Positions 1-10,549 of a DNA stretch of 64,000 nt are shown in pieces. This DNA comes from Haematobia irritans (taxonomy: Eukaryota > Arthropoda > Insecta > Diptera > Muscidae). Numbering within the stretch: the first letter of the stretch is position 1; every line of letters starts with the position of its first letter. Location of the stretch: positions 94,653,562-94,717,561 of the forward strand of contig NC_134397.1 in the NCBI RefSeq assembly GCF_050003625.1. Reading direction: 5' to 3'. The notes under the pieces are model-generated. The model was not told where the DNA came from. It saw only the letters and a list, made by a program, of their open reading frames with translations, and made no database searches. The translations under genes were made by a program, and so were the position numbers.

Positions 1-323
1 ATACAATTGGGCAGAAACAAAATTTTGAGCATTCAGGTCGAAAACCTATGTTGTTAGCACCTATATTACCTGTTTATTTTCATAATTCGTTATGATTGTA
101 AATATATAAATAAATAAATAAAAATAAATAAAAATGTTGTAGCGTCTATCAGCCAGTACTTTTATTCTCAATGGAGGCAGCGTGTCTGGAAAAATATTTG
201 AAAAACTATCACTTTATTCCATTTGGAAAGTCAAAAATTGTTCACCAATTTACTTTTCACAATTTTAAGCGTAATAACTATGTTTTCAGCACTTTATTTT
301 CGTTTTCATTGAAATAAATTATA

Positions 324-1087
324 CCCTGCCAACATTTTTTGAATTTGGGGACTCTTTTGAGAATCCCCACTACGTCGAAAACAATCATATACGACATCAA
401 AAACTCGTCGGAAAAGCGCCGTCACTATTGAGAAGTTGTACCACGCCAAGTTACTACAAAAATGTTTCGCATGAGTGCAATTATTAGGTGCCTTTATAGA
501 TCAATTTAGAACGACGCCAATAAGGGACCCTCCAAACAATCAGAAAAAGTGCATTTTAAGATAGTTGTAAAAGAATCATTGTGGTCGAGTAAAACACGTT
601 TGTTTAGATATTTATTAATTTGATTAAACATTTACAAATTCTTAAAAATATAACATTTATACCACTATCACATTACATTTAACATAATTTTTGGCATTAA
701 TGATGATGTTGAGTTACAAGTAGCGAGTTACATGTTGCTGCGTCTATCAACCAGTGTTTTTATTCCATGGAGGCAGCGTGTCTGTAAAATATCTGAAAAA
801 CAATCACTTTATTCCATTTGGAAAATCACCAAATTTTTCACCAATATACCTTTCACAATTTTAAGCGTATAATCTATGTTTTCAGAACTTTATTTTCGTT
901 TTCATTTAATTAAAATATAACAAGCTGGTTGCGCTTGGCGTTTCACAAAAAAATGGCTTTTTTAACAGTAGAGATGGCAAATTACTTGCATGTACTTTTT
1001 GATGTACCTTTTCATGATGGTTGAAGTGACATTTACGAGTCTGTGGTAACGATGAGGTTGAAATGGAACTTTGAAATGCTGGCAGGG
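324..1087 (+). mobile_element. MITE, CCCTGCCARCATT family, subtype A, complete copy
   Basis: A 764-bp non-coding element starts CCCTGCCAACATTTT and ends with the inverted AATGCTGGCAGGG. It is flanked by TA on both sides (322-323 and 1088-1089). Comparison with the uninterrupted subtype B sequence near 36.6 kb shows that TA is a target-site duplication. Near-identical copies are at 37365-38128 and, inverted, at 38703-39467. The superfamily is not recognised. Confidence 0.85.
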
Positions 1088-1161
1088 TAATAAGCCAGTT
1101 GCGCTTGGTGTTTCACAAAATATAAAATGGCTCTTGTAACAATAGTGATGACAAAATACTA

Positions 1162-1751
1162 GTCTTGTGTCGTTCCGGAACGAACTAGTTCCAATGAACG
1201 GTTCGCTAAATGGAACGATTTCACTAGTTCCATCTCTTTCGTTCCCATCGTTCCTTTTGTCATTTAGTTTTATTCAATTTACGCTCCATCGTCCGCGGAT
1301 CGCAGTTTTATTATTTTTTTTTTTTTTTGTTCGATCTATTTGCCAATTCATTCATTTTGGCGCGTATGTATTTAAATCATTGATTGATATGCTGCTATTT
1401 AATAGAATCATTAGTTCCATCTCAGGCTCTTCACAAAACAAATATTATAAAATCCAAAAATCCATCCTTGGCTTTCTCAGTTTAGTTACTTCCTTACATT
1501 TTCCGTTCCATTCATTATTTTTTCTTTTTGAAGTAATTCCACTCAAATTTCCATATTTTTTTGTATCTTTCAATTGACCACGAACTTCGTTGCACAAAGT
1601 AAACAAACAATGTCATGTCTGCCTTTAGTAGATGACAGTGATGACAAATATAATAATCCGGAACGAAAAGGAACGATTTGAAGGAACTAGTTCCTTTGTA
1701 CAAAAGGAACGATGAGTCTGAATCTCTACGGTGAACGATTTTGGCCAAGAC
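1162..1751. mobile_element. 590-bp MITE with GTCTTG/CAAGAC ends and TA duplication
   Basis: The insert starts GTCTTGTGTCGTTCC and ends GGCCAAGAC, and is flanked by TA on each side. Its ends carry many GGAACGA/TCGTTCC motifs in inverted orientation. The flanking MITE resumes on both sides, which proves insertion. TA duplication suggests mobilisation by a Tc1/mariner-type transposase. The short open frame inside (1167-1577) is low complexity and probably not a gene. Confidence 0.6.
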
Positions 1752-1875
1752 TACAAAATACTTTACTGCGAATAGTGATGGCAAAATACTATCACAGTTG
1801 GCGATTGTTGCAGTGTCACTTACGAGTCTGTGGTAGCGATGAGGATGAAATGGAACATTGAAATGCTGGCAGGGG

Positions 1876-1940
1876 ACATTCCGTCCGGAATAACTGATAG
1901 TCTGTAATGCGCTTTACAGACTATAAGTTATTCCAATAGC
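1876..1940. repeat. Back-to-back terminal repeats forming a palindrome
   Basis: Two termini of the CTTTACAGACTATCAGTTATTCCGG family abut here. GGAATAACTGATAGTCTGTAA is followed after a few bases by its near-exact reverse complement. The same termini flank elements at 34901-35132 and 40307-40542. This is probably a collapsed or internally deleted copy. Confidence 0.65.
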
Positions 1941-2406
1941 GGCTTATGCTTTTGCGGTTTGGTGGGGGGTGACTTCGGCGCAGATGGAGTGGTTGAGGAG
2001 ATGGGAGAGGAGGGTTCTTTCGTCCTGTTTAGGTATGTTTCCTGTTAGGGCTGAAGACGGCACGTGGAGGTGGCCGCCTTGTGGGGAGATGTACGGGGCG
2101 GCGGATATGGAAAGAATCGATGTCTTTCTGGTTAGACTGGCGCTTGGCTTCCTCGAGGGCTCGTCTGGCTTGACCAATGGACTGGTGAGTTGGGCACTTT
2201 AACGGAATTTTGACGTAGATATGGTCGAATATCCACCACCGGTGGCATTGCTGGCTCTGCATCAACGAAATAGGCTATTTAGAGACCAGAGACTTCTATT
2301 TTACCATAGGAGATTAGGATCGCTGGATATCGTAGATACCGTATATATAGTGGATCAATGGCCTAAGGGTCCTATAATCTTTTGTACATATTTTGTAAAT
2401 AGTTAG
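1941..2406 (+). mobile_element. 3' fragment of a LOA/R1-like non-LTR retrotransposon
   Basis: Translation of 1969-2202 and then 2221-2406 gives the Trp-rich segment QMEWLRRWERRVLSSCLG, followed by a stretch typical of the C-terminal end of LOA/R1-type ORF2. The two pieces are in different frames, so the fragment is frameshifted. No reverse transcriptase motif remains. The clade is assigned from memory of related C-termini; I am sure only that it is a LINE remnant. Confidence 0.55.
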
Positions 2407-2409
2407 CCT

Positions 2410-2650
2410 TAAAGGTGAGTACTACGTTCGGTTTTCGAGTAGAAAACAACTTTATTTTCGCGATTACTTTTCCTGAAATAATCAAAATTATAAATGAAAA
2501 CAAACATATTCCCATAATGTCTTGCCGAAATTTAGAGCAACAAGAAACTGCGCATCAATTGAGTTAATTTGTCTGCTTTATATTGAACTGTTTTAATAAA
2601 GTAACCGCGAAAATTTCAACTCGAAATGCGAACATAGTACTTACCTTAAG
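2410..2650. mobile_element. MITE with AAGGTRAGTACTAYGTTCG inverted repeats
   Basis: The left end AAAGGTGAGTACTACGTTCG is matched in inverted orientation by CGAACATAGTACTTACCTTA on the right. The interior is AT-rich and non-coding. A close copy lies at about 35348-35597. The terminal AAG|GTGAGT resembles a 5' splice site. Confidence 0.7.
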
Positions 2651-2859
2651 TTATAAACGTATATCTATTCTCTTTCCTTTAGTTTCTTTAGTTTTAAGCC
2701 TTCCCAATAAACACAAACGTTTGAAAAATGCTAAATTTCAACAATTTTTCAAACATTTTTTCAAAGGATTAGGGTAATATTCAAGTAGAGAAATTGTTGA
2801 GAAAATCGCGTTCTCAACAAAAAACAGACATTACCCTCAACAGTAAAATTTAACACATT

Positions 2860-3226
2860 AAGGCCGGTATGCACCTCTAGCGAAATTTTCGGTAGCAAAA
2901 ATTTATTTAAGTCTACAACAAAAAAACAGGGCTGTGTACACAAACTTTAAACCAGCTAAACGCTTTTAAAAATTATTAATATATGTTCCAAATATTCCTC
3001 AAATAAATTGTTTATTATTTACAGACATTTTAAAACTTTTACGCACACAATGATTGTAATAAATTAAATGTTTGCTGCCAAAATATGCTTTTGACAACCC
3101 TGTTATTTTCATTAGAGGTGCGTACCAGCTTACGAAATTGAACGCTACCGAAAATTTCGTTAGCATAAATAGCAATGCATTTCTTATGGGAATGAAATTT
3201 TTCGCTAGAGGTGCATACCGGCCTTT
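2860..3226 (+). mobile_element. MITE with GGCCGGTATGCACCTCTAGCG ends
   Basis: Inverted ends AGGCCGGTATGCACCTCTAG and CTAGAGGTGCATACCGGCCT bound about 367 non-coding bases. A second copy follows immediately in inverted orientation (3234-3936), and a third is at about 35597-35958. The arrangement is head-to-head with only a few bases between copies. Confidence 0.75.
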
Positions 3227-3233
3227 AGGCCTT

Positions 3234-3936
3234 TAGGCCGGTATGCACCTCTAGCGAAAAATTTCATTCCCATAAGAAATACATTGCTATTTATGCTAAC
3301 GAAATTTTCGGTAGCGTTCAATTTCGTAAGCTGGTACGCACCTCTAATGAAAATAACAGGGTTGTCAAAAGCATATTTTGGCAGCAAACATTTAATTTAT
3401 TACAATCATTGTGTGCGTAAAAGTTTTAAAAGGTCTGTAAATAATAAACAATTTATTTGAGGAATATTTGGAACATATATTAACAATGTTTAAAAGCGAT
3501 TAGCTGGTTTAAAATTTGTGTACACAGCCCTGTTTTTTTTGTTGCAGACTTATGGCATTTTCTTTTCTTGTAAAAAATGCGCACTTTTTTTGCATTTTGC
3601 CCGGAAAATTTACTTTTTAGGTTCTTTTCTAAAAAAAGCAGGCAAAAGTGCGAAAAGGCTTCGCATTCTGTTGTGAAAATAGCACCACGCATAGAGGCAA
3701 ATTAAGGGCATTTTCAGCACTGCCTACAAACGAGAGTGCTGTGATTGCCCTGTTTCCTTCTTTGAATTCTTTTCTGCCCGCTGAAATGATAGCATTTTTT
3801 TAGGTTGCTGGTAACATTTTAAAAATGCGCATTCTGTACAGACAAAATGAAGGCAAAGCCCTTTTTTCAGAAAAGAAAACACCATTAAATAAATTTTTGC
3901 TACCGAAAATTTCGCTAGAGGTGCATGCCGGCCTTT
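3234..3936 (-). mobile_element. Second GGCCGGTATGCACC MITE, inverted and interrupted
   Basis: This is the reverse complement of the copy at 2860-3226. About 332 bp of unrelated sequence is inserted after AGACTTA. Comparing the two copies gives the empty site directly. The interruption is annotated separately at 3553-3884. Confidence 0.75.
3553..3884. mobile_element. 332-bp MITE with TTA target duplication (Harbinger-type?)
   Basis: The insert starts TGGCATTTTCTTTTCT and ends AGAAAAGAAAACACCA, a 16-bp terminal inverted repeat with two mismatches. It is flanked by TTA on both sides (3550-3552 and 3885-3887), and the empty site is visible in the sister copy at 2860-3226. A 3-bp TTA duplication is typical of PIF/Harbinger elements. 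The superfamily assignment is inference. Confidence 0.65.
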
Positions 3937-4978
3937 TAGCAATAATATCTCAAATGTTATCCTCAAATTGAAATGCATCGCTACTCAATAATTTGTCAAA
4001 CAATTTTCAATGCGAGTCAAATTCAAAATTAACATCGTTGCAAATACTTTTCAACCTAAATTTGTATGAATGATATCCCCACTTCAAATTGAAAGTCAAA
4101 GCCAAAATTCTATGAATTTTGTATAATTTATTCATTTTCATCAAAATAAACTATATATAATACACTACACTACATAATACACTACAATACCAATTGATAA
4201 ATAATAATCTTATTAAACATATCAACAAATAAGAACAAAGAAAAAAAACAAACAACAAAACTTTAAATATCTTAAACATTATTAGTAAACACCTTTGCAT
4301 TGATAATTCGATTTCCTTCATTTTGGTTCCTTCGTTTTATTAACATGCGGGCAATTTGAAATTAGGAACGTACTGGACCGCGTGTTAGAATTGATTTCCA
4401 GCAGAAGGAAGTCACAATATATCCATTTTAAACTGATAATAGCATATGAATTAAACTGACGATGTGATGCACATTTTCATCCAGAAGTTGTTGATTTCAA
4501 CAATTTGTTGTTTTTAACAATTTTAATTGGTTGCACTTGTAATGTCTCTGGAAACTTTTTCTTGTCGATAAGCCACTCGTTTTTCATTGGTCAGCTTCTT
4601 ATTGTTTGCAAGAATGTGGCATCCAAAGATTTTAGTTTTCTGCAAAGAGATATAAATTTAGTGACTTCTTTAAAGTGTTGATTTAATTTTTCATATTGAC
4701 GTACCAATTATTATAAACTATTTGAAGCAGTTCCAGTTAATTGTCCACCATTTTTTCATTGGTCAGCTTTTTAATGTTTTCAAGAACGTAGAATCCATAA
4801 TTTTAGTTTTCTGCAAATAAATATACATTTAGTGACTTCCTTAAAGTTTTTTTTCTTTTTTTATTTTCACTTACCTATTTTTATAAACTATTTGGTTATT
4901 TGTCTAAAATTTTCCATTTTTTTATTTCTTGCAATTAACCACGAACTTCGTTGCACAAATAAGTATTGAAAATCACAT

Positions 4979-6409
4979 CCCAATAAACACAGGATGAGCG
5001 TTTTTCAAATGCAACAACTTTTCAGATTGAGGGTAAATATAATTTTCAACATAAATTCAACTTGACTTGAAATAGCTCATCTTCAATACATCTTCAAATT
5101 GTTTGCGAATTACTTCCAATTTGCCAAAATGTTGACGAAATCTTTGAAAAGGTGTTGAAGATAATATGAGAAAACTTTGACAAAACACTACCCTAAAATG
5201 CAACGAAAAAACCATGTGGTTTTCAATACTTATTTGTGCAACGAAGTTCGTGGTCAATTGCAAGAAATAAAAAAATGGAAAATTTTAGACAAATAACCAA
5301 ATAGTTTATAAAAATAGGTAAGTGAAAATAAAAAATTAAATAAAACTTAAGGAAGTCACTAAATGTATATCTCTTTGCAGAAAACTAAAATTATGGATTC
5401 TACGTTCTTGAAAACATTAAAAAGCTGACCAATGAAAAAATGGTGGACAATTAACTGGAACTGCTCAAATAGTTTATAATAATTGGTACGTCAATATGAA
5501 AAATTAAATCAACACTTTAAAGAAGTCACTAAATTTAAATCTCTTTGCAGAAAACTAAAATCTTTGGATGCCACATTCTTGCAAACAATAAGAAGCTGAC
5601 CAATGAAAAATGAGTGGCTTATCGACAAGAAAAAGTTTCCAGAAACATTACAAGTGCAATCAATTAAAATTGTTAAAAACAATAAATTGTTGAAATCAAC
5701 AACTTCTGGATGAAAATGTGCATCACATCGTCAGTTTAATTCATATGATATTATCATTTTAAAATGGTTATTTTGTGAATTCCTTCTGCTGGAAATCAAT
5801 TCTAACACGCGGTCCAGTACGTTCCTAATTTCAAATTGCCCGCATGTTAATAAAAGGAAGGAAATCGAATTATCAATGGAAAAGTGTTTACTAATAATGT
5901 TTAAGATATTTAAAGTTTTGTTGTTTGTTTGTTTTTTTTTTTTTTGTTCTTATTTGTTGATATGTTTAATAAGATTATTATTTATCAATTGGTATTATAG
6001 TGTATTATGTAGTGTAGTGTATTATTATATATTTTATTTTGATGAAAATGAATAAATTATACAAAATTCATAGAATTTTGGCTTTGACTTTCAATTTGAA
6101 GTGGGGATATCATTCATACAAATTTAGGTTGAAAAGTATTTGCAACGATGTTAATTTTGAATTTGACTCGCATCGAAAATTGTTTGACAAATTATTGATT
6201 AGCGATGCATTTCAATTTGAGGATAACACTTGAGATATTATTGCTAATGTGTTGAATTTCACTGTTGAGGGTAATGTCTGTTTTTTGTTGAGAACGCGAT
6301 TTTCTCAACAATTTCTCAACTTGAATATTACCCTAATCCTTTGAAAAAATGTTTGAAAAATTGTTGAAATTTAGCATTTTTCAAACGTTTGTGTTTATTG
6401 GAATGGTTT
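4979..6409 (+). mobile_element. CCCAATAAACACA element inserted in its own relative
   Basis: The sequence starts CCCAATAAACACAGGATGAG and ends ACGTTTGTGTTTATTGG. The surrounding outer copy reads AAAATCACAT before it and AATGGTTTTTTCG after it. Rejoined, these restore the intact sequence seen inside this same element near 5210-5225. The element therefore inserted into an older copy in opposite orientation, leaving a 2-3 base duplication blurred by mutation. No transposase is seen. Confidence 0.75.
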
Positions 6410-6639
6410 TTTCGTTGCATTTTAGGGTAGTGTTTTGTCAAAGTTTTCTCATATTATCTGCAACACCTTTTCAAAGATTTCGTCAACATTTTGGCAAATT
6501 GGAAGTAATTCGCAAACAATTTGAAGATGTATTGAATATGAGCTATATCAAGTCAAGTTGAATTTATGTTGAAAATTATATTTACCCTCAAACTGAAAAG
6601 TTGTTGCATTTGAAAAACGCTCATCCTGTGTTTATTGGG

Positions 6640-7163
6640 TTGTTCTGTTTTGTTTCAAATTCCGTTTTGTTTTATTATTTAGTTTTTCTTTTCACCCAAA
6701 ATGTATAGAGAATCCTTTTTTCCCGTACCTATTTTTAGGAATGTTTTAGTCATGATTTAATAAGTCAGAAAGAAAGAAAAGACCTAGATGATCTTATAGT
6801 TAGGTAGAATATAGGATTAAAGACTATTGTAATGTATATAGATAAAGGTAAAAACAAAAAAAATGTTTCATTGTCCTTATATTTTGCACAATGTATGGGA
6901 TATGTTCGACACGAGCACTGTCGTCCGGAATAACTGATAATCTGTAAAGCGCATAAAGCATCGACACGAACACTTTCTTCCTGAATATCTTATAATATGG
7001 ACGGCACATAGCAATGTTCGAGAACGCTTCCACGCCGTCATTTAAGAGCGTTATTAAAGTATTTGTCATCTCTGGCTGTCTTTGGTCAACATGGCGGGTG
7101 CGTAACATATTTTTGCTAGAATTTCATTCTCAATTTTAAGTATTTCAGTGCTATTTTTTAAAT
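6640..7163 (+). promoter_or_regulatory. Ada2b 5' flank with two terminal-repeat relics
   Basis: This is the stretch upstream of the Ada2b start codon. At 6911-6955 it contains GTCCGGAATAACTGATAATC..GCGCAT, and at 6959-7010 a diverged version ending TATGGACGGCACAT. Both belong to the terminal-repeat family found upstream of the other two host genes. A TTTCAG at 7142-7147 could be the acceptor of a 5'UTR intron. No TATA box or initiator can be assigned with confidence. Confidence 0.4.
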
Positions 7164-7277
7164 ATGACAACTATTGCAGATTTATTTACGAAATACAATT
7201 GCACGAATTGCCAGGATGATATCCAAGGAATCAGAGTGCACTGTGCCGAATGCGAAAACTTTGACTTGTGTCTTCAG
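7164..7277 (+). CDS. Ada2b: Ada2b coding exon 1 (transcriptional adapter 2B)
   Basis: This is the first coding exon (38 codons) of a SAGA histone acetyltransferase adapter. The ATG at 7164 opens MTTIADLFTKYNCTNC and the exon ends ..LCLQ before the donor GTAAGT at 7278, at a codon boundary. It supplies six of the eight zinc ligands of the ZZ finger: Cys13, Cys16, Cys27, Cys30, Cys36, and with exon 2 Cys39, His49 and His53. The ZZ/SANT/SWIRM order is that of the ADA2 family, which links Gcn5 to the rest of SAGA in the nucleus. The assignment to the 2b paralogue rests on remembered similarity to the fly protein over the ZZ-SANT region. Intron 1 is 8.0 kb and full of TEs, but the splice sites look intact. 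Confidence 0.93.
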
Positions 7278-7797
7278 GTAAGTTGGAGCATATGTAGATA
7301 AGTATTATTTCTCTACACTTTGTAAATATAAGAGATATTGATGTTTCTAAACTTCATAATTTTTTTATTATGTTGCTTTAAGAAAAGCATCAGTAAAATA
7401 TAATTTCCATATATGCATTGTATTCCTTTTAACCATTATGAAAATGGGCCTAAACCTACTTTAGTAGAAGTTGTCCGATTGGCCCAATTTTGGGCCAGCT
7501 TTTACATTTTCCATTCTAAACACAAAATATAATTCATTATCATGTATATTAGAGTTAGTACCCATCGCACATAATTATCCTAAAAGTAATGGAACAAATC
7601 TACTTTAGCAAAAGTTGTTAAAAATAAACAAAACTTTTTGAGTGTAGGAGAAGGGATTTTAAATCGAAAATGTTAAGTAAAAAATTTGGCGGAAAGCCTA
7701 GTTTTCGAGATATCGACATCTTAAAATCGGTATTTTCCATTATATTTTTCTTAATTCTGACAGTAATTTTTCGTGAAATGAATAAAATTTCGTTTTT
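7278..7797. other. Ada2b intron 1, proximal part, no gene seen
   Basis: This AT-rich intronic sequence contains no supported gene or TE terminus. It may be remnant native intron. Confidence 0.5.
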
Positions 7798-9419
7798 CAG
7801 TCCATTGTGATATTACATTTAACTAAAAGTACCTATTACAATAGGGCACTTGTAGTTTTAACCACTGAACCTGCTATATTATTTTCTTTTGTTGAACCAA
7901 CCAGATTGTTCCAAAAACATTAACAGACTGCTTAAGTTAACGTTTTCCAGGTCCGCCAGTAATCTAAAGCTATATGCCCCTAAAATACGCTTACGCCTTG
8001 CACAAAATGCAGGACACTCATACAAGAGGTGTTTAATTGATTCCTTTTCCACCGCATCATGACAGCTCATACAGTAGTCATTATACTTCGCACCAATAGT
8101 TTTTGCAAATTCGCCTATCAGGCAGCGTCCCGTTATATCAGATATCAGGAGTGATATCTGACGTCTAGAGAACACTAGCATATCTAGTGTGCGGTTTAAG
8201 TTTAAATGGGGCCATATTTTGCTTGGTGTCGTTACAACCCTTGCAATTCTCCCATCCAACATTTGGCATCATAACAGCCTCACGCAGAAAGAGCTTGCAG
8301 GTAGCCAGGGGCATACCAACAGATTCTAGTTCCCCTGGAATATGTAAGGTAGTTCCTAGCCATGCTAACGCATCTGCTTCGCAGTTCCCCTGTATGTTTC
8401 TATGCCAGGCACCCATATTAGTGAACATTGTACTGCTCAGCCATCTCGTTGAGAGATTTGCGGCAGTCGATGACCGTTTTCGAGTTAAGGAACACAGAGT
8501 CCAAGGATTTTATTGCAGGTTGACTGTCTGAGTATATATTAATGCCAACATTTTTTGGAACATTACTTCTCAGCCAATTCGCCACCTCTCTTATTGCTAA
8601 TATTTCAGCCTGAAAAACACTACAGTGATTAGGTAATCTTTTCGCTATTCGAATTTCCAGATCTTTAGAATATACTCCGAAACCTACTTGTCCATCCAAT
8701 TTCGCCAAAGTTATTTCAATAGCCCCTAAGGATATGGGCTTAACCGTGGGAGTTTTGCGATCTTTGCAGTCCATGACTAATTCTGTATTTGCAGGACCAT
8801 TCTCTTTCGCCCATTTCTCAGTCATCCGAAGGGCTCTCTGTATAATATCTCTGATTGTGGTTGGGAATTTGCCCCTGACTGCTAGAGCCACATCAACTGC
8901 GTATGCCACTACTATTATCCTTTCTTTTTCTAGCGAAATCAGATGGTTGTTTATAGCAACATTCCAAAGAAGAGGTGATAGAACTCCTCCTTGGGTAGTG
9001 CCTCTGTTCACATACCTTTGTATGTTTGCTTGTCCTAGTGTGACCGAAATACGTCTCCTCATTAGAAGTTCGTCTAACAGCCTAAGTATACTTGGATCAT
9101 GTGCGTGAAGATAAATTCCGAATTTAATTAGTACAGACACAAACCATTTTTTTTGCAGGGCTCTGTTAATTAGTTAACAGAGCTTCATAAAGGAGCTAAC
9201 AGAGCACTGTAAAGAGTTAACAGAGGTATTTTCTGTCCTAACCAATGACAGATTTATTTTTTGATCACCAGGAAAAATATTAAATGGTCTTCCTGACCAA
9301 TTTACTTTATCTAAAACTAAACCACCCACTTGTGGCATTGTCACTCACAGCTACATCCACACATATGTCTAAAAATTTTGCAGAAAATTGAGTTTTTACG
9401 CAAAATTTTTTGGGAGGAT

Positions 9420-10515
9420 GGGACTCCAGTGGCCATTGTGTCCAAATGGACAATTGTCCCACTATGACCCATACACCATATGAAAGAGCATGAAGAGCTC
9501 TATCGATATTTGAAAGAATTTTGTAGATCCGCCGGTCAGTTTTGGAGAAAAATCAATTTCCTTGTAAAATTCTGGACAGGATGCCTCCAGTGGCCATTGT
9601 GGCCAAATGGACAATTGTCCCACTATGACCCATACACCATATGAAAGAGCATGAAGAGCTCTATCGATATTTGAAAGAATTTTGTAGATCCGCCGGTCAG
9701 TTTTGGAGAAAAATCAATTTCCTTGTAAAATTCTGGACAGGATGCCTCCAGTGGCCATTGTGGCCAAATGGACAATTGTCCCACTATGACCCATACACCA
9801 TATGAAAGAGCATGAAGAGCTCTATCGATATTTGATAGAATTTTTTAGATCCGCCGGTCAGTTTTGGAGAAAAATCAATTTCCTTGTAAAATTCTGGACA
9901 GGATGCCTCCAGTGGCCATTGTGGCCAAATGGACAATTGTCCCACTATGTCCCATACACCATATGAAAGAGCATGAAGAGCTCTATCGATATATGATAGA
10001 ATTTTTTAGATCCGCCGGTCAGTTTTGGAGAAAAATAATATTCTTTATAAAATTCTGGACAGGATGCCTCCAATGGCCATTGTGGCCAAACGGACAATTG
10101 TCCCACTATGACCGATACACCATATGAAAGAGCATGAAGAGCTCTATCGATATTTGATAGAATTTTTTAGATCCGCCGGTCAGTTTTGGAGAAAAATCAA
10201 TTTCCTTGTAAAATTCTGGACAGGATGCCTCCAGTGGCCATTGTGGCCAAATGGACAATTGTCCCACTATGACCCATACACCATATGAAAGAGCATGAAG
10301 AGCTCTATCGATATTTGAAAGAATTTTGTAGATCCGCCGGTCAGTTTTGGAGAAAAATAAAATTCTTTATAAAATTCTGGACAGGATGCCTCCAATGGCC
10401 ATCGTTGCCAAACGGACAATTGTCCCACTATGACCGATACACCATATGAAAGAGCTTGAAGAGCTCTATCGATATTTGATAGAATTATTTAGATCCGCCG
10501 GTCAGTTTTGGAGAA
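9420..10515 (+). repeat. 161-bp tandem repeats, left arm (about 7 units)
   Basis: The landmark ATGAAAGAGC recurs at 9480, 9641, 9802 and onward at about 161-bp spacing. Each unit also contains GATCCGCCGGTCAGTTTTGG and TGGCCATTGTGGCCAAATGG. Units differ by scattered substitutions, which indicates partial homogenisation. Confidence 0.9.
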
Positions 10516-10549
10516 AGGTTTTCCAAAAAAAAAAATACAAATGTTATCC

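Larger units (their letters stand above)
1..1875. mobile_element. Interrupted older MITE (CCCTGCC family, subtype B)
   Basis: The first 130 bases are AT-rich with an (AAAT)n run and show no gene. From about 131 the sequence matches the interior and right end of a MITE whose other copies lie at 36472-37218 and 36214-37364. The right end, with the GGCAGGG terminus, is at 1875. This copy is broken twice, by a subtype A copy of its own family (324-1087) and by an unrelated 590-bp MITE (1162-1751). Its left end is missing. No coding capacity is seen. Confidence 0.75.
2703..6639 (-). mobile_element. CCCAATAAACACA element, outer copy, interrupted
   Basis: The terminal inverted repeat CCCAATAAACACA is at 2703, and the matching TGTTTATTGGG is at 6639. 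The element (about 1.43 kb when the inserts are removed) is interrupted at about 2860-3936 by two head-to-head MITEs. It is interrupted again at 4979-6409 by another copy of itself in the opposite orientation. A complete copy is at 55609-57027. Open frames inside are short and are mirrored between copies. No transposase is recognisable, so it is probably non-autonomous. Confidence 0.75.

Noticed and set aside
7085..7105. ATGGCGGGTGCGTAA as the real Ada2b start
   Set aside because: The frame closes after four codons, and splicing from the nearby GTGCGT does not join in frame to the ZZ exon. At most it is a short upstream frame.
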